Below are positions 1 through 6,841 of a stretch of 8,000 nucleotides of DNA, in pieces; position 1 is the stretch's first letter, and each line of letters begins with the position of its first letter. The stretch is taken from positions 1-8,000 of the forward strand of contig RFJV01000264.1 in assembly GCA_003694775.1 (NCBI GenBank), written 5' to 3'. The position numbers and the translations under genes were made by a program. This DNA is from Chloroflexota bacterium. Its GTDB lineage: Bacteria; Chloroflexota; Anaerolineae; 4572-78; J111. Below the pieces are notes generated by a model that made no database searches, was not told where the DNA came from, and worked only from the letters and a program-made list of their open reading frames with translations.

Positions 1-18
1 GTCGAGATACGGCCTCAG

Positions 19-92
19 TGCTGATGGGTGGACTTGAACCACCGACCCCGGAATTATGAGTTCCGTGCTCTAACCGACTGAGCTACATCAGC
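19..92 (-). tRNA. tRNA with CAU anticodon (elongator Met, or Ile2)
   Basis: Read on the minus strand, the sequence folds as a complete cloverleaf. The acceptor stem GCTGATG pairs fully with CATCAGC, the D stem is GCTC/GAGC, the anticodon stem CGGAA/TTCCG encloses loop CTCATAA, and the T arm is GGTGG-TTCAAGT-CCACC. The discriminator is A and no CCA is encoded. It is not the initiator: position 1 pairs with 72, and the anticodon stem lacks the three G-C pairs of tRNA-fMet. A CAU anticodon is also used by tRNA-Ile2, whose C34 is converted to lysidine by TilS. Sequence alone does not settle which it is; elongator Met is the default call. It lies 63 bp downstream of the DivIC-like gene on the same strand and has its own promoter. 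Confidence 0.95.
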
Positions 93-105
93 ATGTTCGA
101 TACGC

Positions 106-133
106 ATTTTAATCAAAACGCCCAAAATGTCAA
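106..133 (-). promoter_or_regulatory. Promoter of the CAU tRNA
   Basis: On the minus strand a perfect -35 box TTGACA (128-133) is followed after 16 bp by TAAAAT (106-111, 5 of 6 matches to the -10 consensus). The expected transcription start near 99 leaves a leader of about 7 nt before the tRNA, so the gene need not depend on read-through from the upstream coding gene. Confidence 0.7.
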
Positions 134-155
134 ATTTCACTCCATCCCCCCGGAA

Positions 156-647
156 TTACGGGGTTTTGGCCGCGGCCTGACTCACATCGCCCGGCTTGCC
201 GGCCATTTCTACCGGCTCAACCTGCACCGGCGGGTCGCCAAAAAACAGTTCCCACCAGGCTTCAACCGGAGTCATCACCTGCACCTGCTCTGCCGCCGGC
301 TCAGGCGGGATGCTGGTCTCGAACTGCCGCGGCCTGGCCGGCCCGCGGCGGGACGGAGCGACCACTACGACCACCGTTTCGCCGGGCAAGGCCCATTTCA
401 GTTCGTTGCGGGCAATCTCTTCAACGTACAGGTCGCTGGCAACATAGCTCCGACGGGCGCGCAGTTCAGCCTGATAAGCCCGTGCCGCGGCCAGTTCCTG
501 CTCCAGCCGCTCTGCCTCTTTCTGCACCCGGTAGTTCACCGCCGTGCGGCGGGCCAGGTCAAAAATCAGGAAGATGGACATCGTCAGGAGAAATAACAAT
601 ACAAGTTGGGTTAGAGATGCTCGCGAACCCTGTCGTTTCTTGGTCAC
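156..647 (-). CDS. Septum formation initiator protein, FtsB/DivIC family
   Basis: A small single-pass membrane protein of the FtsB/DivIC family, which in characterised bacteria joins FtsL and FtsQ/DivIB to activate septal peptidoglycan synthesis. From the GTG at 647 it has 163 residues: a basic cytoplasmic N-terminus, one membrane helix (about 14-31), a coiled-coil stretch rich in Glu, Arg and Ala (37-67), and the family signature at 74-95 (YVEEIARNELKW, then PGE and a run of valines). The tail after residue 96 is long, Pro-rich and carries WWELFF; its function is unknown. Start choice: an in-frame ATG at 689 and a TTG at 716 lie upstream. However, the -10 box of the only good promoter covers the ATG, so the transcript should begin near 681. 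The GTG is preceded by a purine-rich GAGAAGAGA. The family call is secure; the start is a reasoned choice. Confidence 0.85.
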   Translation of the reverse strand: MTKKRQGSRASLTQLVLLFLLTMSIFLIFDLARRTAVNYRVQKEAERLEQELAAARAYQAELRARRSYVASDLYVEEIARNELKWALPGETVVVVVAPSRRGPARPRQFETSIPPEPAAEQVQVMTPVEAWWELFFGDPPVQVEPVEMAGKPGDVSQAAAKTP

Positions 648-687
648 CGGTCTCTTCTCATCCTGGCGTTTACTTACGGTATATATC

Positions 688-716
688 ATATTACCCGACT
701 CAGCGTAATATGTCAA
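688..716 (-). promoter_or_regulatory. Promoter of the DivIC-like gene
   Basis: On the minus strand TTGACA (711-716, perfect -35) is followed after 17 bp by TAATAT (688-693, 4 of 6). A second TTGACA lies 15 bp upstream at 726-731 but has no matching -10 at 17 bp. Transcription would start near 681, inside the longest possible reading frame, which is the basis for preferring the downstream GTG start. Confidence 0.6.
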
Positions 717-751
717 CTAAAATTATGTCAAATTTCCGCAAGCGGTACAAT

Positions 752-780
752 TTGACTAATTTTTCAATTTTTGATAGATT
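752..780 (+). promoter_or_regulatory. Promoter of tRNA-Thr
   Basis: TTGACT (752-757, 5 of 6) and TAGATT (775-780, 4 of 6) are separated by exactly 17 bp. The predicted start near 787 is about 7 nt before the tRNA, the same geometry as the CAU tRNA promoter. It diverges from the DivIC-like promoter; the roughly 35 bp between the two -35 boxes include a short inverted repeat CCGC-AA-GCGG (736-745) of unknown significance. Confidence 0.6.
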
Positions 781-793
781 CCAGTATGCATCG

Positions 794-866
794 GCCCTCG
801 TAGCTCAGCTGGTAGAGCAACCGCCTTGTAAGCGGTCGGTCGTCGGTTCGAATCCGTCCGAGGGCT
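794..866 (+). tRNA. tRNA-Thr (anticodon UGU)
   Basis: The acceptor stem GCCCTCG (794-800) pairs fully with CGAGGGC (859-865), the D stem is GCTC/GAGC, and the anticodon stem ACCGC/GCGGT encloses loop CTTGTAA, giving anticodon UGU for ACN threonine codons. The T arm is GTCGG-TTCGAAT-CCGTC, in which the second pair (843/857) is a U-U mismatch; the other four pairs are canonical. The discriminator is U and CCA is not encoded. A strong terminator follows immediately, so this is a single-tRNA transcript. Confidence 0.95.
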
Positions 867-871
867 TGCAC

Positions 872-910
872 AAAAAACCGGTCGGCGTGTACTCGCCGAC
901 CGGTTTTGCT
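872..910. terminator. Bidirectional intrinsic terminator between tRNA-Thr and glyQS
   Basis: A perfect 14-bp stem (874-887 with 894-907) has a 6-nt loop TGTACT. On the minus strand the stem is followed by an unbroken T run ending near 872, which suits the end of the glyQS operon 18 bp after its stop codon. On the plus strand the tail is TTTTGCTTT, a weaker U-tract, ending tRNA-Thr transcription. Convergent genes share this one hairpin. Confidence 0.9.
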
Positions 911-925
911 TTGCTGTCCGGTGCG

Positions 926-3900
926 CTAGAATCCCTGCAGATAGCTAAAATCGGCGTAGCCGCGGGTCAAGTCCCGGATGTCCTGCAGGAGGGCCAGCCG
1001 GTTCTGCCGCACGGCGTCATCGTCGGCCATGACCATCACGCCGTCAAAAAAGGCATTGATAGGGGCGACCAGCAGGTCGCGGATGGCATCGACCACCGCG
1101 GTCATCGACGAGCCGGGCGACAGGCTGGCTTTGGCCTGCTGGTAGGCGGCGTATAGATTGCGCTCCACCTCCTCAGCCAGCAGGTCGGGCTTAACGGTGT
1201 ACCGGGCCTCGACCGGACGCACGATGCGCACACAGCGGGCGTAGGCATTCAGCGTGTCGGGCCAATCCGGGCGGGTCACCACCTCGGCCAGCTCGCGGGC
1301 GGCCTGCAAAGCCTGCCAGGGATTGTCGCCCCGTTCGGCCAGCACCGCCTGAACCACATCGTGCGGCAGACCGTACTCCTCTTTCAGTACCCCCTCCAGC
1401 CGGCGGCGGACGAACTCCGCCGTTTCGGCCAGAGACTCCGCAGATACCTCCACCGGCATTAACGCCGCGGCCAGGCGCAGACCTTCGGCCACGTCAAAAT
1501 CGGTTTCGGTTTCCAGCAGGACCGTCACCACCGACAGGGCGTCGCGGCGCAGGGCAAACGGGTCGGCGGAACCGGTGGGGGCCATACCTACTGCAAACAG
1601 GCCGCACAGACTGTCCAGCCGGTTGGCCAGGTTCAGGGCCAGGCCGGGCCGGCTCAGCCGCTCGCCGGGCAGAGGGGTTTGGGGGTAGTAATGCTCCACA
1701 ATAGCCGCGGCCACCGCTTCCGGCTCGCCGGAGATGCGGGCGTACTCGTACCCCATAATCCCCTGCAGACTGGTCAGCTCGACCACCATCTGCGTTGCCA
1801 GGTCGGCCTTGCAGAGGTGGGCGGCGCGGGCCACGGTTTTCATCTCCGCGGCAGACAACTGCAGGCGCTCGCCAATCTGGGGGGCAAGGGTCTCCAGCCG
1901 CTTGCTCTTGTCCAGCATCGAGCCGAGCTTCTCCTGGAAGGTGAGTGTGTCCAGGCGAGGCAGAAAATCTTCCAGCTTTTTCGACGTGTCGGCCTTGAAG
2001 AAGTAATCCGCGTCGGCGTAGCGGGCGCGCAGTACCCCCTCGTTGCCCCGGCGCACGATGTCCAGGTGGTCGGAACCGCCGTTGCGCACACCGATGAAAT
2101 GGGGCAGGAGCTTGCCGTCTGGCCCGACGACCGGGAAGTACCGCTGGTGCTTCTTCATCACCGTAATCAGCACCGGTTGGGGCAGGTCGAGATACTTTTC
2201 CTCAAAACTGCCCAGGAACGCGGTAGGCTGTTCTACCAGGTGGGTCACTTCTTCCAGCAAGGCCGGGTCGTCGGGAACCCGTCCGCCGGCCTGAGCGGCC
2301 ACTTCATCAAGCTGGCGTTTTATTTCGACCTGCCGCGCCCGGTGGTCCACCATCACCCGGTGCGATTCCATCAGTTCGGCATATTGGGCGGCGTGGGGGA
2401 TGTCAAACTCCGGCGAGCCTTCGGGCCGCAGACCGCGTGTCCGGCGACCGCTGGTCAGGCCGGCGTATTCAAAGGGCACTACCGTATCCCCCAGCAGAGC
2501 GACCAGCCAGCGGATGGGCCGGCTGTAGGCCGTTTTGGCGACCTGCTCGCCGTACTGGGCCGAGGCCAGCCAGCGCATAGACTTGCCGAAGCTGATACTG
2601 CGGACAAAATCGGGCAGGGCCTCGGAAAGGACCTCCACTGCCGGCCGGCCTTCGGTGCGGACGGTGGCAAAGACGTACTGTCCCCCGTTGACCTCGCGCA
2701 CTTCCAGCGCCGACACATCCACGCCCTTACTCCGGGCAAACCCCAGGGCGGCCTTTGTGGGGTTGCCCTCGGCATCAAAGGCGGCCTTTGCCGACGGGCC
2801 GCGGACGGTTTCTTCCAGGTCGCTTTGCCGCGGGGCCAGGCGGTCAACCTGGACCACCAACCGCCGCGGCGTGCCCCACACCCGGATGTCACCGTGACTC
2901 AGCCGCAGGTCGGCCAGGAATTGGGGCACGGCGGTTTGCAAGGCTTCAATCGCCGCGCTGACATCGTGCGAGGGCAGTTCCTCGGAGCCAATCTCCAGTA
3001 AAAATGTTTGGGGAGATTGGAGATTGGGAGTTTGGAGAGCGGGAGATTCGGTGGTAGCCGGTTTGGGAGGCATATATTTCAGCAGAGGGAAGCCGGCTTC
3101 CTCCCGCTGGGCCACGTATGCCTTTGCCACCTGGTGCGACAGCCGCCGCATCCGGCGGAAGTAGTTGGCCCGCTCGGTTACGCCGATGGCGCCGCGGGTA
3201 TCCAGAATGTTGAAGGTGTGGGAGCACTTGAGCACGTAGTCGTAGGCTGGAACAACCAGCCCCTTCTCCAGACAGCGGTTGCATTCCCGCTCGTAGAAGT
3301 TGTACGCCTCAACCAGGGCCTCCACATCGGCTACGTTGAAGTTGTACTCGCAGTACTCAATTTCCTGGCGCAGAAGGATGTCGCCGTAGGTCTGTCGCCC
3401 GTCCCAGTCGATTTCCCAGACGCTGTCCACGTTCTGCAGGTACATGGCGATGCGCTCCAGGCCGTAGGTCAGCTCTACGGCCACCGGGTCCAGGGTCAGG
3501 CCGCCGGCCTGCTGAAAATAGGTGTACTGGCTGATTTCCATACCGTCCAGCCAGACCTCCCAGCCCAGGCCCCAGGCGCCCAGGGCCGGGCTTTCCCAGT
3601 TGTCTTCCACAAAGCGGATGTCGTGCTCTTCGCGCTTCAGCCCCAGGGCATAGAGACTGCCCAGATACAGTTCCTGGGGGTTGCCGGGGTCCGGCTGGAT
3701 AATGACCTGGAACTGGGTGTGCATCTGCATCCGGTTGGGGTTATCGCCAAAACGCCCGTCGTCGGGGCGGAAAGAGGGTTCCACGTAGGCAATGTGCCAG
3801 GGTTCCGGGCCCAGCACCCGCAGAGTGGTACCGGGGTTGGCTGTGCCGGCCCCTACGGCCTCATGCCAGGGTTGCCAGATGAGGTATCCCAGATTGGCCC

Positions 3901-3952
3901 AGTATTCCTGGAGGGTCATAATAATTTGCTGAAAATTCAACGGCTTGGTCAT
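926..3952 (-). CDS. glyQS: Fused glycyl-tRNA synthetase, alpha plus beta chains
   Basis: Charges tRNA-Gly with glycine using ATP. In most bacteria with this enzyme type the alpha (catalytic, about 300 aa) and beta (tRNA-binding, about 690 aa) chains are separate; here they form one 1008-residue chain, an arrangement also known in Chlamydia. Residues 1-294 are the class II catalytic alpha part, with the GlyQ-typical start [12 protein letters not shown] and the stretches [14 protein letters not shown] and YTYFQQAGG. Residues 295-316 are a Pro/Gln/Ser linker. The beta part starts at [12 protein letters not shown] (315-326), includes [12 protein letters not shown] (478-489), the HD-like KADL (715-718), and a helical C-terminal anticodon-binding region (about 900-1000). 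AAGGAAG lies just upstream of the ATG. It is the last gene of the leftward series and ends at a strong terminator. The linker DNA consists of 7-bp repeat units also found in nearby gaps. No frameshift is seen. Confidence 0.97.
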   Translation of the reverse strand: MTKPLNFQQIIMTLQEYWANLGYLIWQPWHEAVGAGTANPGTTLRVLGPEPWHIAYVEPSFRPDDGRFGDNPNRMQMHTQFQVIIQPDPGNPQELYLGSLYALGLKREEHDIRFVEDNWESPALGAWGLGWEVWLDGMEISQYTYFQQAGGLTLDPVAVELTYGLERIAMYLQNVDSVWEIDWDGRQTYGDILLRQEIEYCEYNFNVADVEALVEAYNFYERECNRCLEKGLVVPAYDYVLKCSHTFNILDTRGAIGVTERANYFRRMRRLSHQVAKAYVAQREEAGFPLLKYMPPKPATTESPALQTPNLQSPQTFLLEIGSEELPSHDVSAAIEALQTAVPQFLADLRLSHGDIRVWGTPRRLVVQVDRLAPRQSDLEETVRGPSAKAAFDAEGNPTKAALGFARSKGVDVSALEVREVNGGQYVFATVRTEGRPAVEVLSEALPDFVRSISFGKSMRWLASAQYGEQVAKTAYSRPIRWLVALLGDTVVPFEYAGLTSGRRTRGLRPEGSPEFDIPHAAQYAELMESHRVMVDHRARQVEIKRQLDEVAAQAGGRVPDDPALLEEVTHLVEQPTAFLGSFEEKYLDLPQPVLITVMKKHQRYFPVVGPDGKLLPHFIGVRNGGSDHLDIVRRGNEGVLRARYADADYFFKADTSKKLEDFLPRLDTLTFQEKLGSMLDKSKRLETLAPQIGERLQLSAAEMKTVARAAHLCKADLATQMVVELTSLQGIMGYEYARISGEPEAVAAAIVEHYYPQTPLPGERLSRPGLALNLANRLDSLCGLFAVGMAPTGSADPFALRRDALSVVTVLLETETDFDVAEGLRLAAALMPVEVSAESLAETAEFVRRRLEGVLKEEYGLPHDVVQAVLAERGDNPWQALQAARELAEVVTRPDWPDTLNAYARCVRIVRPVEARYTVKPDLLAEEVERNLYAAYQQAKASLSPGSSMTAVVDAIRDLLVAPINAFFDGVMVMADDDAVRQNRLALLQDIRDLTRGYADFSYLQGF
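3008..3050. repeat. Heptamer repeat tract inside glyQS (interdomain linker)
   Basis: Read on the plus strand, GGAGATT units occur at 3013-3019, 3020-3026 and 3043-3049, with two degenerate 8-bp units between them (3027-3034 and 3035-3042). In the coding frame this gives the linker [16 protein letters not shown]. The same unit, read as AATCTCC on the plus strand, fills parts of the recO/glyQS and glmU/corC-like gaps. The frame is intact through the tract. Confidence 0.8.
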
Positions 3953-3971
3953 GGTCTTCCTTTTGGGAATG

Positions 3972-4030
3972 TTGAGTTTTGAATGTTAAATGTTGAAGGG
4001 TTGAAGGTTGGAAGGTTGAAGATTGAATAA
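3972..4030. repeat. TTGAAGG-type heptamer tandem repeat upstream of glyQS
   Basis: Eight consecutive degenerate units of 7 or 8 bp begin with TTGA, TTAA or TTGG: TTGAGTT, TTGAATG, TTAAATG, TTGAAGGG, TTGAAGG, TTGGAAGG, TTGAAGA and TTGAATA. The block starts about 20 bp before the glyQS start codon, so it forms a pyrimidine-rich part of the mRNA leader. Confidence 0.75.
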
Positions 4031-4045
4031 TATTCGTTCAATCCC
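4019..4045. repeat. Inverted repeat (hairpin) in the glyQS leader
   Basis: GATTGAA (4021-4027) and TTCAATC (4037-4043) are exact inverted copies around a 9-nt loop. On the minus-strand transcript two further G-U pairs extend the stem to 9 bp (4019-4027 with 4037-4045). It sits exactly at the junction of the two heptamer blocks. No U-tract follows, so it is not a standard terminator. Confidence 0.55.
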
Positions 4046-4074
4046 AAATCTCCAATCTCTAATCTCCAATCCCT
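4041..4074. repeat. AATCTCC heptamer tandem repeat
   Basis: On the plus strand the units run AATCCCA, AATCTCC, AATCTCT, AATCTCC, AATCCCT in strict 7-bp register from 4040 to 4074. This is the same unit as at 6842-6869 and, in the other orientation, inside glyQS. Confidence 0.8.
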
Positions 4075-4126
4075 GTTCCGTGTTCGGATTGTAATCAAAA
4101 ATGGATTGTGCGCAACCTGTGGTTGG

Positions 4127-4894
4127 TCAGGTGGAGCGGCGGAGTTTTTTAATAAAGGCCACGCTTTTGAGGTTGCGTTCCAGGACAAAGGTGATGTAGT
4201 CCAGCAGGAGAGTTTCCACCTGCTGGCGGGTGGTGGGGGTCAGCTGGAGGCCGGCGACCCGCTCCCACGGTTCGGTCTGGAGGAAGCGGAGGACTTTGAG
4301 GACGGGCAGGGGTATCGGTTCGGCGTGGGACAGGGCGTGCCCGTGCTCCGGGCAGAGCACGCCGCCCCCGGACAGGGTAAAGTAGTTGTTTTCAACCGGC
4401 TGGATGGGGGTTTCGCAGGTCAGGCAGAAGTGAAGCTGGGGCTGGTAGCCGGTCAGTCCCAGCAGGTGCAGTTCAAAATAGCGCAGGACGATAAAAGGGT
4501 CGTCGGTGTGGCCCAGACGGGCCAGGGTAAAGGCCAGCAGTTCAAAGAGAGGCTGGTTGGGGTCGTGCTCTTCGGTGAAGCGGTCTACCAGTTCGGCCAG
4601 GTAGTAGGCCCAGCCGGTTTTCTGCAGGTCGGTGCGGAGGGGGGGGTAAGCTTCGACCACTTCGGCCTGGGAAACGATGTCCCAGGTGCGGCCGCGAGCG
4701 ACGAGCATGTCAGTTAGCATGAAAAGTTCAACGTGGCCGGCCTTGCGGCTGGTAATTTTACGGACGCCTTTTGCCAGCAGACGCAGTTTGCCGTGCTGGG
4801 GGGTAAAGACCGTCAGCAGGCGGTCCGCCTCGCCAAAATCACTGCGGCGGAGGATGATGGCGTCGGTGCGGTAGAGGCGGTCTGAAGCGGGCAT
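4127..4894 (-). CDS. recO: DNA repair protein RecO
   Basis: RecO acts in the RecFOR pathway, helping load RecA on SSB-coated single-stranded DNA and annealing complementary strands. The 255-residue length is typical. The N-terminal OB-fold is marked by RLYRTDAIILRRSDFGEADR (6-25) and HGKLRLLAKGVRK (34-46). A helical region follows, then a zinc-site pattern C157-x2-C160 with C181-x2-H184; family members that bind metal mostly use four cysteines or a Cys/His mix. The ATG at 4894 is only 15 bp after the cdd stop, and the N-terminus aligns with the usual RecO start, although the ribosome-binding site is weak. Translation is probably helped by the cdd gene just upstream. A GC-poor repeat-filled gap separates it from glyQS. 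Confidence 0.95.
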   Translation of the reverse strand: MPASDRLYRTDAIILRRSDFGEADRLLTVFTPQHGKLRLLAKGVRKITSRKAGHVELFMLTDMLVARGRTWDIVSQAEVVEAYPPLRTDLQKTGWAYYLAELVDRFTEEHDPNQPLFELLAFTLARLGHTDDPFIVLRYFELHLLGLTGYQPQLHFCLTCETPIQPVENNYFTLSGGGVLCPEHGHALSHAEPIPLPVLKVLRFLQTEPWERVAGLQLTPTTRQQVETLLLDYITFVLERNLKSVAFIKKLRRST

Positions 4895-4909
4895 CCAGCA
4901 ACCGTCCGG

Positions 4910-5308
4910 TCAGACCAAATTTTCCGGTCCAAAGCTGTGGGGCAGAAGGTCGGACAGGGTGCAAACCTGATAATTGCCCTGCGTGTCGCCAAAAATGATG
5001 GTGATATCCGGAGCAAACTCGCGCAGAACCTGCCGGCACACGCCGCATGGCGCGCCGCCGTTTTCCGTGGCTACGGCAATGGCTACAAAACTTCGTTCGC
5101 CTTCGGACACGGCCTTGAAGATAGCCGTTCGTTCGGCGCAGTTGGATGGGGTGTAGGCCACGTTTTCGATATTACAGCCGGTATAGATTTTCCCGCTGGT
5201 GGTCAGCAGGGCCGCACCGACCTTGTAATGGGAATACGGCGAGTAGGAAAACTCCCTGGCCTCGAATGCTTTTTTAAGCAGATTTTGCCACTGCTGGTTA
5301 TCCGTCAT
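4910..5308 (-). CDS. cdd: Cytidine deaminase
   Basis: Hydrolytically deaminates cytidine and deoxycytidine to uridine and deoxyuridine in pyrimidine salvage; cytoplasmic. At 132 residues it matches the short homotetrameric form (Bacillus type) rather than the longer dimeric E. coli form. Substrate-binding and catalytic motifs are present: SPYSHYKVGAAL (23-34), GCNIEN (44-49), the catalytic C57-A-E59, and PCGVCRQ, whose C88 and C91 complete the three-cysteine zinc site with C57. All catalytic residues are intact. The ATG at 5308 follows a GAGG about 11 nt upstream, a slightly long spacing. It sits 57 bp downstream of the CorC-like gene and 15 bp upstream of recO, all in one direction, so co-transcription is likely. 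Confidence 0.96.
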   Translation of the reverse strand: MTDNQQWQNLLKKAFEAREFSYSPYSHYKVGAALLTTSGKIYTGCNIENVAYTPSNCAERTAIFKAVSEGERSFVAIAVATENGGAPCGVCRQVLREFAPDITIIFGDTQGNYQVCTLSDLLPHSFGPENLV

Positions 5309-5365
5309 TGCAGAACCAACCTCGTATAAAAGATGATGCCGAAAGGCAAGACGATGAACCGGGCT

Positions 5366-6739
5366 TTACATCGAGCCGGAAACCGGTTTGTGCCCTCTTT
5401 CGCCGACCAGCGGCGATGGGTTTTCTTCTGCTGAAGAACGGCGGTTCTCCTGGCCCTGCTGTGCCCTGACCCGCTGGACACGAACCCGGCGAATACGCCG
5501 GCCTTCCACATCCAGCACGGTCATCACCATTTCGCCCACCGTGACCCGGTCCCCGACTTCGGGGATGCGGCCCAGCAGGTTGTAAACCAGACCGCCCAGG
5601 GTGTCGGCCTCGTCCGTGGGCAGGTCCGCGGACATCAAGTCGTTGATATCATCCAGGTCCATCCGGGCGCTGAAGATATACTCGTCGTCGGAGATACGCT
5701 GGAGGTAGAATTCGTCGGGGTCGTACTCGTCCTGAATTTCGCCCACGATTTCTTCCAGGATGTCCTCAATAGTCACCAGGCCGGCTGTGCCGCCGTACTC
5801 GTCCACCACAATGGCAATGTGGACCTTACGAGTCTGAAGCTCGCGCAGAAGGTCGCTCAGGGGTTTGGTTTCCGGAACAAAATAGGGTTCACGGGCCAGA
5901 CCGAGCACGGTTGTGGCCTCCCCGCCATCTCGCCAGTGTTTGAGCAGGTCTTTGGCGTACAGGATACCAACGATATTGTCGATGGTTTCCCGGAATACCG
6001 GCACCCGCGAGTGCCCGGCCTTGAGTATCACATCCAGGGCATCCATAACCGGCGTGTCGGCCTCCACCGCCACCACGTCAATGCGAGGGACCATCACCTC
6101 GCGGGCGGTGGTATCGGCCAGGTCGAAGATGGAGTAAATCATCTCCTTTTCTTCTTCCTTGAGCACGCCCTCCTCTTCTCCGGCGTCCACGTAGGTGCGC
6201 AAATCCTCTTCGGTAATGGCGTAGAAGTGATGCCCCTCACCCTCTTTGCCGGTTTGCCCGGTCAGCAAGGCGGTCAGGCGGATGACCAGCCGGGCCAGCG
6301 GTTCCGCCAGAAAGGAAACCCAGTAGAACGGGTACACCGCCAGGGTGGCCACCGGCTCCGGATAGGACCGGGCCAGCTCTTTGGGGAGCAGTTCACCCAG
6401 CATAAGCACCAAAAAGGCGGTTGCTACGGTAACAAGGAGCACCGCCGTAAAAGAGGGAATGTTCAGCCAGAGCGCCAGCGGTGCGGCGTAAACATATGAA
6501 ACGATGGCAACCATGGAAAAGCCCAGCACTTTCAACAGCAGTTGTTCGGTTGCCAGCAGGCGGGTGGCATCTTCGGCCAGCCGGTTTAACATTTTGGCGG
6601 TAGGATGGTTTTCTTCCAGCAATTGATGGCGTCGGGAAGGCCGGATGGTAATAATGGCTTCCTTGGCCGCGGCAAAAAAGGCGTACAAAACCAACAGAGC
6701 AAACAGAGTCAAAATAGGCCCGGTACTGTCAGGGTCCAA
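5366..6739 (-). CDS. CorC/HlyC-type transporter-like protein (DUF21, CBS pair, CorC domain)
   Basis: Membrane protein of the CNNM/CorC family, often annotated hemolysin C or magnesium/cobalt efflux protein; characterised relatives export magnesium, but the substrate here is unproven. From the TTG at 6739 it has 457 residues: a DUF21 membrane domain with hydrophobic segments near 8-26, 66-92, 96-118 and 130-152, the family hallmark GELLPKELA (115-123), two CBS motifs ([20 protein letters not shown] at 244-263; [20 protein letters not shown] at 312-331), and a C-terminal CorC/HlyC domain (about 355-423). Start: the frame opens to 6850, but residues before the ATG at 6757 are translated heptamer repeat. 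AGGAG (6748-6752) lies 8 nt before the TTG, while the ATG at 6757 has no ribosome-binding site, so TTG is preferred. The last 25 or so residues are low-complexity and may derive from an intergenic repeat. Confidence 0.92.
   Translation of the reverse strand: MDPDSTGPILTLFALLVLYAFFAAAKEAIITIRPSRRHQLLEENHPTAKMLNRLAEDATRLLATEQLLLKVLGFSMVAIVSYVYAAPLALWLNIPSFTAVLLVTVATAFLVLMLGELLPKELARSYPEPVATLAVYPFYWVSFLAEPLARLVIRLTALLTGQTGKEGEGHHFYAITEEDLRTYVDAGEEEGVLKEEEKEMIYSIFDLADTTAREVMVPRIDVVAVEADTPVMDALDVILKAGHSRVPVFRETIDNIVGILYAKDLLKHWRDGGEATTVLGLAREPYFVPETKPLSDLLRELQTRKVHIAIVVDEYGGTAGLVTIEDILEEIVGEIQDEYDPDEFYLQRISDDEYIFSARMDLDDINDLMSADLPTDEADTLGGLVYNLLGRIPEVGDRVTVGEMVMTVLDVEGRRIRRVRVQRVRAQQGQENRRSSAEENPSPLVGERGHKPVSGSM
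5400..5416. repeat. Inverted repeat in the 3' end of the CorC-like gene
   Basis: TCGCCG (5400-5405) and CGGCGA (5411-5416) form a perfect 6-bp stem with a 5-nt loop. A 10-bp palindrome AAACCGGTTT follows at 5380-5389. Both lie within the codons of the poorly conserved C-terminal tail. No U-tract follows, so this is not a terminator. Confidence 0.45.
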
Positions 6740-6747
6740 CGATACCA

Positions 6748-6752
6748 CTCCT
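6748..6752 (-). promoter_or_regulatory. Ribosome-binding site deciding the CorC-like start
   Basis: AGGAG on the minus strand lies 8 nt before a TTG codon at 6739 and downstream of the in-frame ATG at 6757. It supports initiation at the TTG, giving an N-terminus of [12 protein letters not shown] directly before the first membrane segment. Confidence 0.55.
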
Positions 6753-6760
6753 GTCATGTA

Positions 6761-6841
6761 AGGATGAAGGATGAGGGATGAAGGCGGAAAGAAGGAGTAA
6801 GGAGTAAGGAGTAAGGAGAAAGGGGTAAGGAGCAGGTGAGG
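6761..6841. repeat. Purine-rich heptamer tandem repeats (AGGATGA and AGGAGTA types)
   Basis: On the plus strand two heptamer families follow each other. AGGATGA, AGGATGA, GGGATGA and a degenerate unit run over 6761-6788. Then AGGAGTA x3, AGGAGAA, AGGGGTA, AGGAGCA and a degenerate unit run in strict 7-bp register from 6793 to 6841. The stretch is almost all purines on the plus strand, so the operon transcript carries a pyrimidine-rich segment. Confidence 0.9.

Larger units (their letters stand above)
3953..4126. other. recO/glyQS intergenic region
   Basis: This 174-bp gap contains no gene. It holds a TTGAAGG-like heptamer block, a hairpin, an AATCTCC heptamer block, and a short stretch next to the recO stop. 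I found no T-box leader: there is no T-box consensus, and most of the gap is repeat. A weak minus-strand promoter is possible, with TTGGAG about 17 bp upstream of TATTAT (4029-4034), the latter lying in the hairpin loop; only the -10 is convincing. Confidence 0.6.

Noticed and set aside
148..167. Hairpin CCCCG/CGGGG at the DivIC-like stop codon as a terminator
   Set aside because: The stem is only 5 bp and its T run is on the plus strand, opposite to the gene it would have to terminate.
482..1156. A 224-codon plus-strand open frame
   Set aside because: It runs through the tRNA-Thr gene and the terminator and is antisense to two real genes, so it cannot be a normal coding gene.
1679..3982. 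Long plus-strand open frames (440 codons at 1679-3001 and 324 codons at 3008-3982) opposite glyQS
   Set aside because: They lie wholly or almost wholly antisense to a clearly conserved gene, show no recognisable domain, and have the His/Gly/Val/Gln-rich make-up expected from reading GC-rich coding DNA backwards.
3972..4074. CRISPR array
   Set aside because: The repeats are 7 bp and contiguous, with no unique spacers and no cas genes nearby.
4113..4125. Small hairpin CAACC-ACA-GGTTG just after recO as a terminator
   Set aside because: The stem is 5 bp with a 3-nt loop, and the nearest T run is about 10 nt further on, so termination is unlikely.
3953..4126. Glycine T-box leader upstream of glyQS
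   Set aside because: I find no T-box consensus, no stem I with a specifier loop, and no terminator/antiterminator pair; the gap is mostly heptamer repeat.
5305..5511. Short 68-codon frame overlapping the 3' end of the CorC-like gene
   Set aside because: It is out of frame with a conserved gene, has no ribosome-binding site of note, and shows no recognisable motif.
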